A stretch of 60,210 nt of DNA from Flavobacteriales bacterium (GCA_013205245.1 JABMNH010000046.1:1-60210); one strand, 5' to 3'. Numbered from the stretch's first letter, positions 44,274-53,555 are shown. The notes: generated by a model from the sequence alone, not told the origin. Program-made: numbers and translations.

Positions 44274-44849
44274 TTACAATTCGGTTATTTTTAATGAATT
44301 AATGTGGTCTATTGCTTCACAAAACCTTTCTTCAACTTTTTCTGTGCCATAACAATGGATTTCTATCTCAAAATAGTGTTTAAAAGAAATGGGCATATAT
44401 AAGTGAAGAACAGATTTTTTATATGTCTCTTTATTGCTTTTACTTTGGATGAGCAACGCTTGTTTGTTATCAAAAAGGCCATCTTTAACAGACAGGATAC
44501 TCTCACTATTTGACGCTTCTATACTTTCCTTAATTTTTTGAATAGTTTCTTTATTTAAATCTAGTTTTCCTGAAATTAAAGAAGCTTTAATGAGGTATGT
44601 TTTTGTGAGTTGTTTTGTGGTATCGGCAGTGGTAAATATAGAGGATGAGTTATCAAAATACAATTCTGTTTTCCAATATTTTGGAATATCTAAACTAAAG
44701 TTATTATTAGCGTCTAAAACAGTTTCTAAATCTTTGATATTTACTGTAGATTGACAGTCAAACCCCTTAAAAATAGTGGTGGGTTTTGAACAATTAGTAA
44801 GACTAAAACTAATGATTAAAAACATTAAGATATAGATACTATTCTTCAT
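44274..44849 (-). CDS. Lipoprotein of unknown function (191 aa)
   Basis: Signal peptide with lipobox LTNCS (Cys20), then about 170 residues of mixed charged sequence. The part from NFSLDIPKYWKTELYFDN resembles the start of PsbP/DcrB-like domains, but this is a weak impression. I do not recognise the family. It begins 5 bases after the stop of the BNR-repeat protein gene, so it is in the same operon. It ends 59 bases before pepT, whose promoter overlaps the gap. Confidence 0.75.
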   Translation of the reverse strand: MKNSIYILMFLIISFSLTNCSKPTTIFKGFDCQSTVNIKDLETVLDANNNFSLDIPKYWKTELYFDNSSSIFTTADTTKQLTKTYLIKASLISGKLDLNKETIQKIKESIEASNSESILSVKDGLFDNKQALLIQSKSNKETYKKSVLHLYMPISFKHYFEIEIHCYGTEKVEERFCEAIDHINSLKITEL

Positions 44850-44854
44850 TTTAG

Positions 44855-45883
44855 CTATAAATTTAAAACAGCTATTTTACCTTGACCTCCCAAAAAAGCA
44901 CGGTGTTTATTTGCGAATCTGATCGTAAAAAAACCTTGTTTACTTATCTGTTTCCATTTCAAACCACCATCTTTAGAGATGTAAATACCTTCGGTAGAAA
45001 CAGCAACAATTTCCTTTCCTTTCGTTTGAGGCACATATTGCACACAACTTATATAGCCTGGTAATTTGCCATTGGCTACAATAGTCCACGTTTTGCCACC
45101 GTTTTTGGTAATGGCTTTGTTATTTTGATTGGCAGATTTATCTGTATAATCGCCACCGCATATAACACCATTTTTAGCATCGTAAAAATCGACTGAATAA
45201 ATACCCGTTGTTGCCTTACCCTGAATAAATGACGTGTTGAATACTTGCCACGATTTGCCTTTGTTTGCGGAGTAAAATATGCGCGATTTTAAGCCGCCTG
45301 TGGCAATCCATGCTTTGTTACCATGATGTGCAATATTGGTGTTGCTGGCTGCAAAAGCAGCTTCGCCATCGGCACTTAAAGGCACATCAGCACAGGGAAT
45401 TTTTGTCCAAGTATTGCCAGAATCGTTTGTTTTTATAATTGACAAGCAAGCATCTGTTGGATCGCCCATAGCGATGCCATTTTTGTCGTCAAAAAACACC
45501 ATGGCATCGTAAAAAGATTTGGGATGATTTTCTGTATAAACTATCGCAGCAGGATTACTGTAATTGTATTTTTTAAATTGATATAATCTTGTTGGGCTTG
45601 CAATAGTGAGTGCATACAAGTGTTTAGAGCTACTGCTTATAGCGCGAAAATGGTTATTTAAACTGTCTTTTATTGTGTAATAATTTACTTTTCCGCTCAG
45701 AGTAACATTGCCAACTTGCCCGCCACTGTTGGCAAACCACAACGTTGAATCGTTTAAAACTTCGATGGCCCTATAATTATTTTTAGAGCTAAGTATTGTA
45801 GTCATTGAAAGTGTTTTTTTCTCTTGGGCGTGTAGTGTTAAAAAACATCCAAAAAACACAATTAAAAAACTTTTAAGAGTCAT
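44855..45883 (-). CDS. Secreted BNR/YCF48-like beta-propeller protein
   Basis: 342 residues with a signal peptide (1-19). Repeated blades are visible, for example NDSTLWFANSGGQVGNVTL, DSGNTWTKIPCADVPL, NKGKSWQVFNTSF, KNGGKTWTIVANGK and KDGGLKWKQISKQ. The Gly-Lys/Asn-Ser/Thr-Trp pattern is the BNR or photosystem assembly-factor-like repeat. Such proteins are often labelled oxidoreductases in flavobacterial genomes, without a visible cofactor motif. It is probably a periplasmic or surface binding protein, with the 191-residue lipoprotein downstream in the same operon. Confidence 0.85.
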   Translation of the reverse strand: MTLKSFLIVFFGCFLTLHAQEKKTLSMTTILSSKNNYRAIEVLNDSTLWFANSGGQVGNVTLSGKVNYYTIKDSLNNHFRAISSSSKHLYALTIASPTRLYQFKKYNYSNPAAIVYTENHPKSFYDAMVFFDDKNGIAMGDPTDACLSIIKTNDSGNTWTKIPCADVPLSADGEAAFAASNTNIAHHGNKAWIATGGLKSRIFYSANKGKSWQVFNTSFIQGKATTGIYSVDFYDAKNGVICGGDYTDKSANQNNKAITKNGGKTWTIVANGKLPGYISCVQYVPQTKGKEIVAVSTEGIYISKDGGLKWKQISKQGFFTIRFANKHRAFLGGQGKIAVLNL

Positions 45884-45948
45884 AGATTTACTAATTTTAT
45901 CAAATGTAAGTGTTTTTTAAAAAATAGACTATATATACAAATAATCAT

Positions 45949-46863
45949 ATGAAAGCATTAGTAATATCAGGTGGTGGGAGTAAAGGGGCTTTTGGTGGTG
46001 GCATTGCCCAATACTTAATTGAAGAAGCACATAAAGATTATGATATTTTAGTAGGCACATCTACCGGAAGTTTAATGATAAGCCATTTGGCATTAAATAA
46101 AGTTCAAGAACTTAAAGAGCTTTATACCAATATATCTGCACACGATATTTTTAATTTGAATCCGTTTAAATTTAAAAAATACAAGGGCTACAGTAGTGTA
46201 AGTATTAATCATTTTAATTTAATTTTAAGTTTTTTAAAAGGGGCCAAAACTTTTGGGAAAAGTGAAAATTTAAGAAAGCTTATTAGAAAAAATGTCACTT
46301 TAGAGATGTTTTATGCGCTTAAAGATTCACATAAAGAAGTGGTGGTAACGGTTTCTAATATTACCCTAAATCAAGTTGAGTACAAACGATTAAAGGATTG
46401 TAGCTATGACGATTATTGTGATTGGATTTGGGCTTCGAGCAATTACGCCCCTTTTATGAGTGTTTTAGAAAAAGATAATTTTGAATATGCCGATGGTGGT
46501 TTTGGTACTTTGGTTCCTATAAAAAAAGCCATTGAATTGGGTGCTACAGAAATTGATGTCATAATTTTAGAAACAGAAATGCCTCAGTTTAACAGGATGT
46601 CTTCAAGAAATCCGTTTGAAATGTTGACGAGTTTATTTGGATTTATGCTTGAGCAAGGTGGCTTGCAGGATATTATTATAGGTAAATTGGAAGCGAAAAA
46701 TAACAACGCCTGTTTGCATTTATATTATACACCTACCATATTAACCACAAATTCTTTGGTTTTTGAAAAGGGAAAAATGGAAAAATGGTGGAAAAAAGGT
46801 TTTAAATATGCCGCATCTCAAAATGAAAATATCTCAAATGAGCTCAAAGGTAATTGCTACTAA
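45949..46863 (+). CDS. Patatin-like phospholipase
   Basis: 304 residues. SGGGSKGAFGGGIAQYL (7-23) forms the oxyanion hole, GTSTG (36-40) supplies the nucleophile Ser38, and YADGGFG (180-186) supplies Asp182 of the Ser-Asp dyad. There is no signal peptide, so a cytoplasmic or peripheral lipid acyl hydrolase is likely; secretion by another route cannot be excluded. The C-terminal half has KKAIELGATEIDVIILE. Its stop codon overlaps that of the convergent S41 protease gene. Confidence 0.9.
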   Translation: MKALVISGGGSKGAFGGGIAQYLIEEAHKDYDILVGTSTGSLMISHLALNKVQELKELYTNISAHDIFNLNPFKFKKYKGYSSVSINHFNLILSFLKGAKTFGKSENLRKLIRKNVTLEMFYALKDSHKEVVVTVSNITLNQVEYKRLKDCSYDDYCDWIWASSNYAPFMSVLEKDNFEYADGGFGTLVPIKKAIELGATEIDVIILETEMPQFNRMSSRNPFEMLTSLFGFMLEQGGLQDIIIGKLEAKNNNACLHLYYTPTILTTNSLVFEKGKMEKWWKKGFKYAASQNENISNELKGNCY

Positions 46864-48323
46864 AATTTAGGAATCAGCATTAGTTTTTTATCAACGGTCA
46901 TTGTATTTTTAAGCAGCATTTCTTTTGAACCTGTTATTGGTTTTCCGATATTAAAAGTTGGCAATGAATTAAACTTTCCGCCAGTTGTTATTAAATCGAT
47001 TGTTGCTTTAAAAAGAGGCTCATTTACATCACCTAGTATTCCTAAATTTCCATAAGCTTCTGGTAGTGCAATATTTGGATCAAAACCATCTTTATCGTTT
47101 TCGCCTAATTTGTTGAGCTCTTCTAAAACGATGGGTTGCATGGCATAGGTATGATTGGGATTTGCACCTTGACGGCCTAAATCATCAGAATCATAAACTG
47201 TAATTGAAGCCACATATTTTCCCACTGTTTTTGTGCCGATTGTTTTAACGGTTATATAAGGATTTAATCCGTTTATAATTAATTCGCTAGCAGAAGCTGT
47301 GCTGCCAGTTGTAATAACATATAATTTATCTAATTTTAAATGATTGATAGGTGTCTCATCCGCTAAAGCATCATAAAAATTATTGACTAATAATTCGGGA
47401 TTATTATCTTCAAACTGTTTTTGCAAATTATCATTCCAATGCTCTTTTGTAAATAACTCATTGGTAAATTGGCCAGTAATCATACTTGCCAAATATGTAG
47501 CTGTACGCACAGAACCGCCTCCGTTATAACGCAAATCGAGCACCAATTCTGTAATGCCTTCGTTTTTTAATTGACCGATGGCATCGTTTAATTGACCATC
47601 AAAACTGCTGTAAAACCCATTATACATAAGGTAACCGATTTTATGAGCGCCGCTAGTGATAACTTTTGTTAGATGAACCGGGTTTTCTTGAATCTCAGTT
47701 TTTAAAAGGGTGAAAGAATCGGGTAAAAGTGTGAGTGGATCGATTAAAGAAGTTACAGTGCCATCTGTATTATAAGTTGCTAATTCAATACTATAAGATG
47801 TGTCGCTAGAAAATAAAAGACTTCTGTAATTGTTAACTGTTAAGGCTGTTTCGTTAACCGAATTAAATATCATGCCGCGTGTTATGCCTTTTAAATCGGC
47901 ATCAGAATTTGGAAACACATAACGCACATAACCAAAAATATCTGTGTTGTTATTTGACTCATGTACCAACCCGAATTCCATACCATTGCTGAGCGAAATA
48001 CCATGCAGGATATTTTCAAGAGTGATGTAATCATCAAAAAGGACACTCCATTTATCTGTGTTATGGCGGTCAAATATCAGACTTTCGAAAAGCGTTTCTG
48101 GTGAGCCAGCATTTTCTAAAAAGCTATTTAATTCGCTTTGATTTTTATATTTAAACTCATCGAGGTTTGGTATTTGGTCTTTCCAAAAATAGACAGCATT
48201 CAAACCTTTCCAAACAAAATTTTGGACTTCTATATTTTGCGAAATTTTCTCAGAATTATCGGCACATCGCGTAAAGCTAGATATGACTATAAAAGCAAGA
48301 ATATAATATGCAACCTTTTTCAT
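46860..48323 (-). CDS. S41 family C-terminal processing peptidase, lipoprotein
   Basis: 487 residues. A lipoprotein signal ends in FTRCA (Cys20). A short N-terminal S41 helical region precedes a PDZ domain (about 115-210, with SNGMEFGLVHESN) and the S41 catalytic domain (about 235-400). GITELVLDLRYNGGGSVRTATYLAS is the substrate-binding part, and the nucleophile is in ITTGSTASASELIINGLN (the Ser after STA). The Lys about 25 residues later (KTVGK) would complete the Ser-Lys dyad. It probably degrades periplasmic or surface proteins. It is 4 bases convergent with the patatin gene. Confidence 0.9.
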   Translation of the reverse strand: MKKVAYYILAFIVISSFTRCADNSEKISQNIEVQNFVWKGLNAVYFWKDQIPNLDEFKYKNQSELNSFLENAGSPETLFESLIFDRHNTDKWSVLFDDYITLENILHGISLSNGMEFGLVHESNNNTDIFGYVRYVFPNSDADLKGITRGMIFNSVNETALTVNNYRSLLFSSDTSYSIELATYNTDGTVTSLIDPLTLLPDSFTLLKTEIQENPVHLTKVITSGAHKIGYLMYNGFYSSFDGQLNDAIGQLKNEGITELVLDLRYNGGGSVRTATYLASMITGQFTNELFTKEHWNDNLQKQFEDNNPELLVNNFYDALADETPINHLKLDKLYVITTGSTASASELIINGLNPYITVKTIGTKTVGKYVASITVYDSDDLGRQGANPNHTYAMQPIVLEELNKLGENDKDGFDPNIALPEAYGNLGILGDVNEPLFKATIDLITTGGKFNSLPTFNIGKPITGSKEMLLKNTMTVDKKLMLIPKF

Positions 48324-48392
48324 TATTTAAATTTTCTGTTAGCTATATAATGTTTGCAATTTAAAAAAAATGAGTGGAAGATGAAATATAAT

Positions 48393-48420
48393 GTTACAAA
48401 ATCATAACTTGTTCGTCGTA
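48393..48420 (+). promoter_or_regulatory. Candidate ECF-type promoter of the sigma factor gene
   Basis: GTTAC (48393-48397) is followed after 16 bases by CGTCGTA (48414-48420), 31 bases before the ATG. The spacing and CGTC resemble promoters read by ECF sigma factors, which often activate themselves. The housekeeping -7 element is absent here. Confidence 0.45.
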
Positions 48421-48451
48421 ATAGAGAAAACCAACTTAAATCAAATTATAA

Positions 48452-48961
48452 ATGCAGGAATCTGCTTTCTTAAATTTAGTAATGCCTTTTAAAGATAAGG
48501 TATTCCGATTAGCAAAAAGATTGCTTGTTTCGACTGATGAAGCAGAGGACGCCACGCAAGAATTGATTTTAAAGTTGTGGAAGAATAAAGATAAATTAAG
48601 TGAGTATAAAAATGTTGAAGCATTTGCGATGACAATGACAAAGAATTACTGTTTTGATCAGTTAAAATCAAAAAGAGCCAATAATTTAACCTTGGTTCAC
48701 AGTAATTATACAAGTAATGACATATCGTTAGAAAGAATGGTAGAACTAAGTGATAGTGTAGATTATGTTCACCAAATAATTGAAGGATTGACAGAACAAC
48801 AAAAATTAATCATTCAATTAAGAGATATAGAAGATTATGATTTTGATGAAATTGCAGAAATTGTTGGCATAAAACCAACAGCCATAAGGGTAGCTTTATC
48901 AAGAGCAAGAAAAACAGTTAGAGAACAACTTATAAAAAAACATCAATATGGAATTAGCTAG
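48452..48961 (+). CDS. ECF-type RNA polymerase sigma factor
   Basis: 169 residues. Region 2 (about 10-70) has FRLAKRLLVSTDEAEDATQELILKLWKNKDKL, which binds polymerase and the -10 element; region 4 (about 110-160) has QQKLIIQLRDIEDYDFDEIAEIVGIKPTAIRVALSRARKTV, a helix-turn-helix for the -35 element. Region 3 is missing, as in all ECF factors. The putative anti-sigma gene overlaps its end by 14 bases and two DUF4252 genes follow. The signal is unknown. Confidence 0.93.
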   Translation: MQESAFLNLVMPFKDKVFRLAKRLLVSTDEAEDATQELILKLWKNKDKLSEYKNVEAFAMTMTKNYCFDQLKSKRANNLTLVHSNYTSNDISLERMVELSDSVDYVHQIIEGLTEQQKLIIQLRDIEDYDFDEIAEIVGIKPTAIRVALSRARKTVREQLIKKHQYGIS

Positions 48962-49385
48962 TATTGAAATATTAATAGAAAAGTATTTTGAAGGCGAGAC
49001 AAGCCGAGAAGAAGAAGTAACATTAAGAAAATTCTTCACAACACAACAAGTGCCAGTACACTTGCAAGAATACCAAGATTTGTTTGGCTATTTTGAGATT
49101 AAGAGGTCAGAAACTTTTGAAAAGAAAGTTCTGCCAATTAAAAAAAGCACATCTACTTTTAGATGGTTGTCAATCGCTGCCTCTGTAGCTTTATTAATAA
49201 GTGTATTTGTTTTAAAACCTTTTGATAAGGAACCATCTCAAGAAGAGTTGGTGCAGAACTACCAAACAGCGCAACAAGCTTTAGATTTAATATCAAAGAG
49301 CTTAAACAAAGGGACTTTTGCCATGGCGCAATTGCAAGAATTTGACAGAACAAAAGACATTGTATTTAAAAATGATAATAAATAA
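48948..49385 (+). CDS. Putative anti-sigma factor (membrane protein, 145 aa)
   Basis: One membrane span (about 73-90, WLSIAASVALLISVFVL) separates an N-terminal cytoplasmic part of 70 residues from a short external part. The position, overlapping the sigma gene by 14 bases, and this topology are those of anti-sigma factors, but the N-terminal part lacks a zinc anti-sigma motif. No domain was recognised beyond that. The external part is rich in Gln and Lys and may interact with the DUF4252 proteins; this is inference. Confidence 0.75.
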   Translation: MELASIEILIEKYFEGETSREEEVTLRKFFTTQQVPVHLQEYQDLFGYFEIKRSETFEKKVLPIKKSTSTFRWLSIAASVALLISVFVLKPFDKEPSQEELVQNYQTAQQALDLISKSLNKGTFAMAQLQEFDRTKDIVFKNDNK

Positions 49386-49417
49386 ATTTAATAATAATAA
49401 TTAAAACCCTAGAAATA

Positions 49418-49954
49418 ATGAAAAATAAAACACTTAAAACACTGTTAGTTGGCTTTATGTTAGCCATTTTACCAATATCAAGTTTTGCCCAATCTGCCTT
49501 TGATAAATTCGAAGATATGGATGGCGTAAAAGTGGTGGTTGTAAATAAATCGCTCTTTAGCTTAATGAGTTCTATTGGTCAAGAATCTGATGATGACTAT
49601 ATGAATTTAATTAAAGGATTATCTGAATTGAAAGTTTTTGCTACAGAAAATCAAGATATAGCAAAGCAAATGGAAGTGACATTTACTACTTATTTAAAGA
49701 AGCATAAATTAACAGAATTGATGCGCGTAAAAGATGGCACTGATATTGTTAAAATGTATGTAGATCAAAGTGGCGATCCAAACTTTGTGAATGAGTTATT
49801 GATGTATGTTAATGGTACAGAAAATGGCAGAAAACAAGGTGTTATTGTTTCCTTAACGGGAAAAATAGATCTTAAGCAAGTATCAAAATTAACCGCCAAA
49901 ATGAATATTCCTGGAGGCGAACACTTTAAAGATATTAAAACCAAAAAACAGTAA
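49418..49954 (+). CDS. DUF4252 domain protein with signal peptide
   Basis: 178 residues. The signal peptide (1-25) ends SFAQS. Then follows the DUF4252 pattern, found behind ECF sigma factors in Bacteroidota: a region with MDGVKVVVVNKSLFSLMSSIG, a helical middle with TYLKKHKLTELMRVKDGTDIVKMYV, and GVIVSLTGKIDLKQVSKLTAKMNIPGGEHF. The function is not known. It is an exported protein, either periplasmic or anchored. The next gene encodes a second, lipid-anchored copy. Confidence 0.85.
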   Translation: MKNKTLKTLLVGFMLAILPISSFAQSAFDKFEDMDGVKVVVVNKSLFSLMSSIGQESDDDYMNLIKGLSELKVFATENQDIAKQMEVTFTTYLKKHKLTELMRVKDGTDIVKMYVDQSGDPNFVNELLMYVNGTENGRKQGVIVSLTGKIDLKQVSKLTAKMNIPGGEHFKDIKTKKQ

Positions 49955-49956
49955 TA

Positions 49957-50496
49957 ATGATAAAATTTATAAATTACATTGCCTTGTTAATAATCACACT
50001 CATTTTGGCAATATCTTGTACAAATGACAGTGAAATGCAAAACTACTTTGTAAAGCATCAAGATGATACTAATTTTTTAGCTATAGATTTGCCAGCAAGT
50101 CTTTTAGGGATTGACACTAAAGATGTCTCTGACGAAGTGAAAGACGCTGTAAACTCTTTCAAAAAAGTTAATGTTTTAGCTCTTAAAAAGAATGATAATA
50201 ATACAGCCGATTACGAAAAAGAGAAAAAAGCAATTAAAAAGATATTAGCTAAAAAGCAATATAAAGAATTAATGCGCTTTAAAGATGGCAACACAATGGT
50301 TACTATTAAATACCTAGGAGACGAGAAAAGTATAAATCAACTGATTGTTTTTGGCTATGCCAGCGACAAGGGATTAGCTTTAGTAAGAATTTTGGGTGAT
50401 AAAATGGACGCTAAAAAAGTAGCTAAACTTGCAATGTTAGCCAGATCTGGTAAAATAGACACTTCAAAACTTAAAGGTTTGGGAGATATGTTCTAA
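49957..50496 (+). CDS. DUF4252 domain lipoprotein
   Basis: 179 residues, second DUF4252 copy. The signal ends in AISCT (Cys21), so it is a lipoprotein. It matches the preceding protein in layout, with KKQYKELMRFKDGNTMVTIKYLG in the place of HKLTELMRVKDGTDIVKMYVDQ. The two genes are separated by 2 bases. It probably works with the first copy and the anti-sigma factor in envelope sensing, but that is inference from gene order. A strong terminator follows. Confidence 0.85.
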   Translation: MIKFINYIALLIITLILAISCTNDSEMQNYFVKHQDDTNFLAIDLPASLLGIDTKDVSDEVKDAVNSFKKVNVLALKKNDNNTADYEKEKKAIKKILAKKQYKELMRFKDGNTMVTIKYLGDEKSINQLIVFGYASDKGLALVRILGDKMDAKKVAKLAMLARSGKIDTSKLKGLGDMF

Positions 50497-50514
50497 AATT
50501 AGTGACATCAAAAT

Positions 50515-50545
50515 AAAAAACCACGCCTAAGGCGTGGTTTTTTTT
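50515..50545 (+). terminator. Terminator of the ECF/DUF4252 operon
   Basis: CCACGCC (50521-50527) pairs with GGCGTGG (50531-50537) around a TAA loop, extended by A-T pairs, followed by a run of T. It begins 20 bases after the stop codon. Confidence 0.9.
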
Positions 50546-50580
50546 AACAAATATTTAAAAATTCTATCGATTATTAAAAT

Positions 50581-50588
50581 TATATTTG
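50581..50588 (+). promoter_or_regulatory. -7 element (TATATTTG) of the M1 aminopeptidase gene
   Basis: Exact TAnnTTTG match 26 bases before the ATG at 50615, which makes the gene independent of the ECF operon despite its position. No upstream TTG at normal spacing. Confidence 0.5.
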
Positions 50589-50614
50589 ATTTTTAAAAAC
50601 TAATATTCAAAACC

Positions 50615-53068
50615 ATGATTAAAAAACTATTTATTCTTTTAGTAATGCTAAGTGCAAGCATTTTAGTAAACGCACAAGATGTTAAAGAAAGCCCTTACAG
50701 AGCTGAGAGAACCAAGGTAAATGACCTCGTTCACACCAAATTAAAAGTCGATTTTAATTTTGCTAAAAGTCAGATGAATGGCGAAGCTTGGCTGACTTTA
50801 AAACCGCATTTTTATCCAACAAATTCTGTGACACTTGACGCTAAAGCGATGCTTATAGAAAAGGTTTCAGATGCTAATAATACTGCTTTAAATTACACAT
50901 ACAAAGACAATAAGCTAAAAGTAGATTTAGGAAATATTTATAGTAGAAACGAAAATTTCACAATTTATATCAAATATATTGCACGACCAGAAGAAGTCAA
51001 ACAAAAGGGTAGTGCTGCCATCACTGATGCTAAAGGACTTTATTTTATTGACCCTACAGAAACAGATCCAGACAAGCCAACCCAAATCTGGACACAAGGT
51101 GAGACAGAAGCCAACAGCGTTTGGTTTCCAACTTTAGATACGCCAAATCAGAAATCTACAGAAGAGATTTATATCACAGTTCCTAACAAATTTGTAACAC
51201 TCTCAAATGGTTTATTGACCAGTCAAACTGATAATACAGATGGCACACGCACAGATTATTGGAAAATGGATTTACCCCATGCCCCTTATCTTTTCTTTAT
51301 GGGTATAGGCGAGTATGAAATAATTAAAGACTCTTGGAAAGGAAGAGATGTCAATTATTATGTTTCAAAAGAATATGCGCCTTATGCCAAACAAATTTTT
51401 GGATTAACCCCAGAAATGATTCAGTTTTTTTCAGACCGTTTGGGTGTCGCATACCAATGGTCTAAATACAATCAGATTGTAGGTACAGATTATGTGAGCG
51501 GCGCAATGGAAAATACAACTGCAGTATTACATCAAGAATCTGCCTATCAAGTGCCAGGTCAGTTAATCGACATGAACTCTTGGGAAGATGTTATTTCTCA
51601 TGAATTATTCCACCATTGGTTCGGCGATTTAGTAACCGCCGAAAGCTGGTCTAACTTAACTGTAAATGAGTCATTTGCTAATTATAGCGAATATTTATGG
51701 CGCGATTACAAATATGGTAAAGATCATGCCGACGACTTACGTCATAATGATTTAGAAGGTTATTATAACAGCAATAGCTTCGATAAAAAATTGGTACGCT
51801 TCCATTATGGTGATAAAGAAGATATGTTCGATGCTGTAAGCTACAATAAAGGCGGTTATATTTTACATATGCTTCGAAATTTTTTAGGAGATGATGCCTT
51901 TTTTGCAGGATTAAAAAAATATTTAGAAGATAATAAATTTGGCACAGGCGAAGTACAACAATTCCGTTTAGCACTAGAATCTGTAAGCGGTAAAGATTTG
52001 AATTGGTTTTTTGATCAATGGTATTTCGGTAATGGGCATATAAAATTAGATGTGTCATACAAATATAATTCAGAATCAAAAAAGGTAACATTACATTTAA
52101 AACAGGGAGAGAAAACCTTTAATTTCCCTTTAAAGGTTGATGTTTATTCACCACAAGGTGTGCAGCATTATGATTTATTTGTCGATAAAGACTCTCAAGA
52201 TTTAAGCTTTTCAGCTGATGTAGCGCCATTGCTTATCGATGTTGATCCAGAAAAAGATTTATTAGCTCAAATCACAGATTCTACAAAAACAACTGCTAAT
52301 TATAGCTATCAGTATAAAAATGTGAAATCGTATGAAGCCAGACGCACGGCAATAGAAGCCTTGTCAAAACAACAAAATGACATAGAAGCCAACGCCACAT
52401 TAACAAGCGCTCTAAACGATCCGTATTTCGGATTGAGAATTTTGGCCATTAAAAGTATCGATTTAACAAAACCTAAGGCTAAAAAGGCAATCAAAATTGT
52501 AGAAAAATTGGTTAAAAACGATCCTAAGACATTGGTTCAAGCAAGTGCTATCAAAGCTTTAGGAACATTGAAAAATAAGAAATATAAAAATCTATTTGTG
52601 CAAGCCACTCAGAGCCCATCATTTTCTGTTCAGGGCAATGCTATTAGCGCACTTTACCAAATAGACAATATCGAAGCTCTTAAAGCCTCTAAAGCTTTAC
52701 CAGCCGCATCTAAAAAGTTTATGGCAGGCAGCTTGGTAAGCATGTTTATTAAAGAAAAGGACGAAAGTGAAATGTCTTTTATAGCCAAAAATTTGGTTGC
52801 TGGTATGTTTATGACACAAGATAAAGATGTTCAAAAAGAGTATGGTGAAGCTTTTAAATGGATTGCCAGTTCATCAAACAAAGAAGCTACTCAAGTTTTA
52901 ATTGATAGTTTTGTTAAAACTGGCAAACAGTATAAACAATATGGTGCAGATAAAATGATGTTGCAAATGATGACACAGATAATAGATTTAAAAAAGAAAG
53001 CCAAATTGTCTAATGAAAAAGAACTCTTAGATATTGTAAACAAAGGAATAAGTGATTTGAAGCAATAG
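50615..53068 (+). CDS. M1 family zinc aminopeptidase, secreted
   Basis: 817 residues, signal peptide 1-20 (ending VNAQ). After the N-terminal beta domain, the catalytic domain has GAMENTT (exopeptidase motif, near residue 296), the zinc site HELFHHWFGDL (near 329) and the third ligand Glu in NVNESFANYSEYLW, 18 residues later. The C-terminal 250 residues are ARM/HEAT-like (LRILAIKSIDLTKPKAKKAIKI). It removes N-terminal residues from peptides in the periplasm. It is close to the ECF operon but has its own -7 box after a terminator. Confidence 0.93.
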   Translation: MIKKLFILLVMLSASILVNAQDVKESPYRAERTKVNDLVHTKLKVDFNFAKSQMNGEAWLTLKPHFYPTNSVTLDAKAMLIEKVSDANNTALNYTYKDNKLKVDLGNIYSRNENFTIYIKYIARPEEVKQKGSAAITDAKGLYFIDPTETDPDKPTQIWTQGETEANSVWFPTLDTPNQKSTEEIYITVPNKFVTLSNGLLTSQTDNTDGTRTDYWKMDLPHAPYLFFMGIGEYEIIKDSWKGRDVNYYVSKEYAPYAKQIFGLTPEMIQFFSDRLGVAYQWSKYNQIVGTDYVSGAMENTTAVLHQESAYQVPGQLIDMNSWEDVISHELFHHWFGDLVTAESWSNLTVNESFANYSEYLWRDYKYGKDHADDLRHNDLEGYYNSNSFDKKLVRFHYGDKEDMFDAVSYNKGGYILHMLRNFLGDDAFFAGLKKYLEDNKFGTGEVQQFRLALESVSGKDLNWFFDQWYFGNGHIKLDVSYKYNSESKKVTLHLKQGEKTFNFPLKVDVYSPQGVQHYDLFVDKDSQDLSFSADVAPLLIDVDPEKDLLAQITDSTKTTANYSYQYKNVKSYEARRTAIEALSKQQNDIEANATLTSALNDPYFGLRILAIKSIDLTKPKAKKAIKIVEKLVKNDPKTLVQASAIKALGTLKNKKYKNLFVQATQSPSFSVQGNAISALYQIDNIEALKASKALPAASKKFMAGSLVSMFIKEKDESEMSFIAKNLVAGMFMTQDKDVQKEYGEAFKWIASSSNKEATQVLIDSFVKTGKQYKQYGADKMMLQMMTQIIDLKKKAKLSNEKELLDIVNKGISDLKQ

Positions 53069-53118
53069 AAAATACTCAAATAAAATAGTAGAGAAGCGGT
53101 GTGGTTTATATAACTAAA

Positions 53119-53532
53119 TTACACCGCTTCGTATTTTTTAAAAGAGCCATCCTTATAAAATATAATGATGTGCTCTATTTTTTTGGAATCTGATGCGTTA
53201 TCTGAGGTCGCTTTTACAAAAGATGCCTTAAGAGGCAAATCCACTTGTGCGTCTTTTTCTATAGAAGATATAGGGCTAATATCAGATTTATTAGAGTCAC
53301 CACCAATTTTAGGAAAATTTCCTTTCCCGTTAAGCAACCAATAAAGATCAACTTCGTCATAAGCTTGAATAATTTTTACGACAAAATCTAAACTAGGTTT
53401 GTTTCTTCCCGAAAGGAGGTGAGAGATACTTGAGCGTTGTACACCAATTTTATCTGCCAGCTGTGCAGCCGATATGGCGTAAAATGAGAGTAGCTTTTTG
53501 ATGCGATTTGCAAATTCTTCATTGTTTACCAT
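53119..53532 (-). CDS. XRE family transcriptional regulator
   Basis: 137 residues. An N-terminal helix-turn-helix (about 6-65) with ISAAQLADKIGVQRSSISHLLSGRNKPSLDFVVKI is typical of Cro/CI proteins, followed by an unstructured linker and a C-terminal tail HIIIFYKDGSFKKYE. No peptidase or ligand domain is visible. I know close relatives as a conserved flavobacterial family of unknown regulon, not as phage repressors. It is divergent from an M14 carboxypeptidase, and an inverted repeat starts at its first codon. Confidence 0.88.
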   Translation of the reverse strand: MVNNEEFANRIKKLLSFYAISAAQLADKIGVQRSSISHLLSGRNKPSLDFVVKIIQAYDEVDLYWLLNGKGNFPKIGGDSNKSDISPISSIEKDAQVDLPLKASFVKATSDNASDSKKIEHIIIFYKDGSFKKYEAV

Positions 53533-53555
53533 TGTAACTTTATTTTGTGTTACAA
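53532..53555. promoter_or_regulatory. Inverted repeat at the start of the XRE gene
   Basis: TTGTAAC (53532-53538) and GTTACAA (53549-53555) form an inverted repeat with a 10-base spacer, starting at the first base of the XRE gene. It is a candidate autoregulatory operator. Similar TTGTAAAC elements lie near the divergent gene. Confidence 0.45.

Noticed and set aside
53119-53532. XRE protein as a prophage repressor
   Set aside because: No integrase, Cro, replication or structural phage genes are nearby, and similar proteins are chromosomal in flavobacteria.
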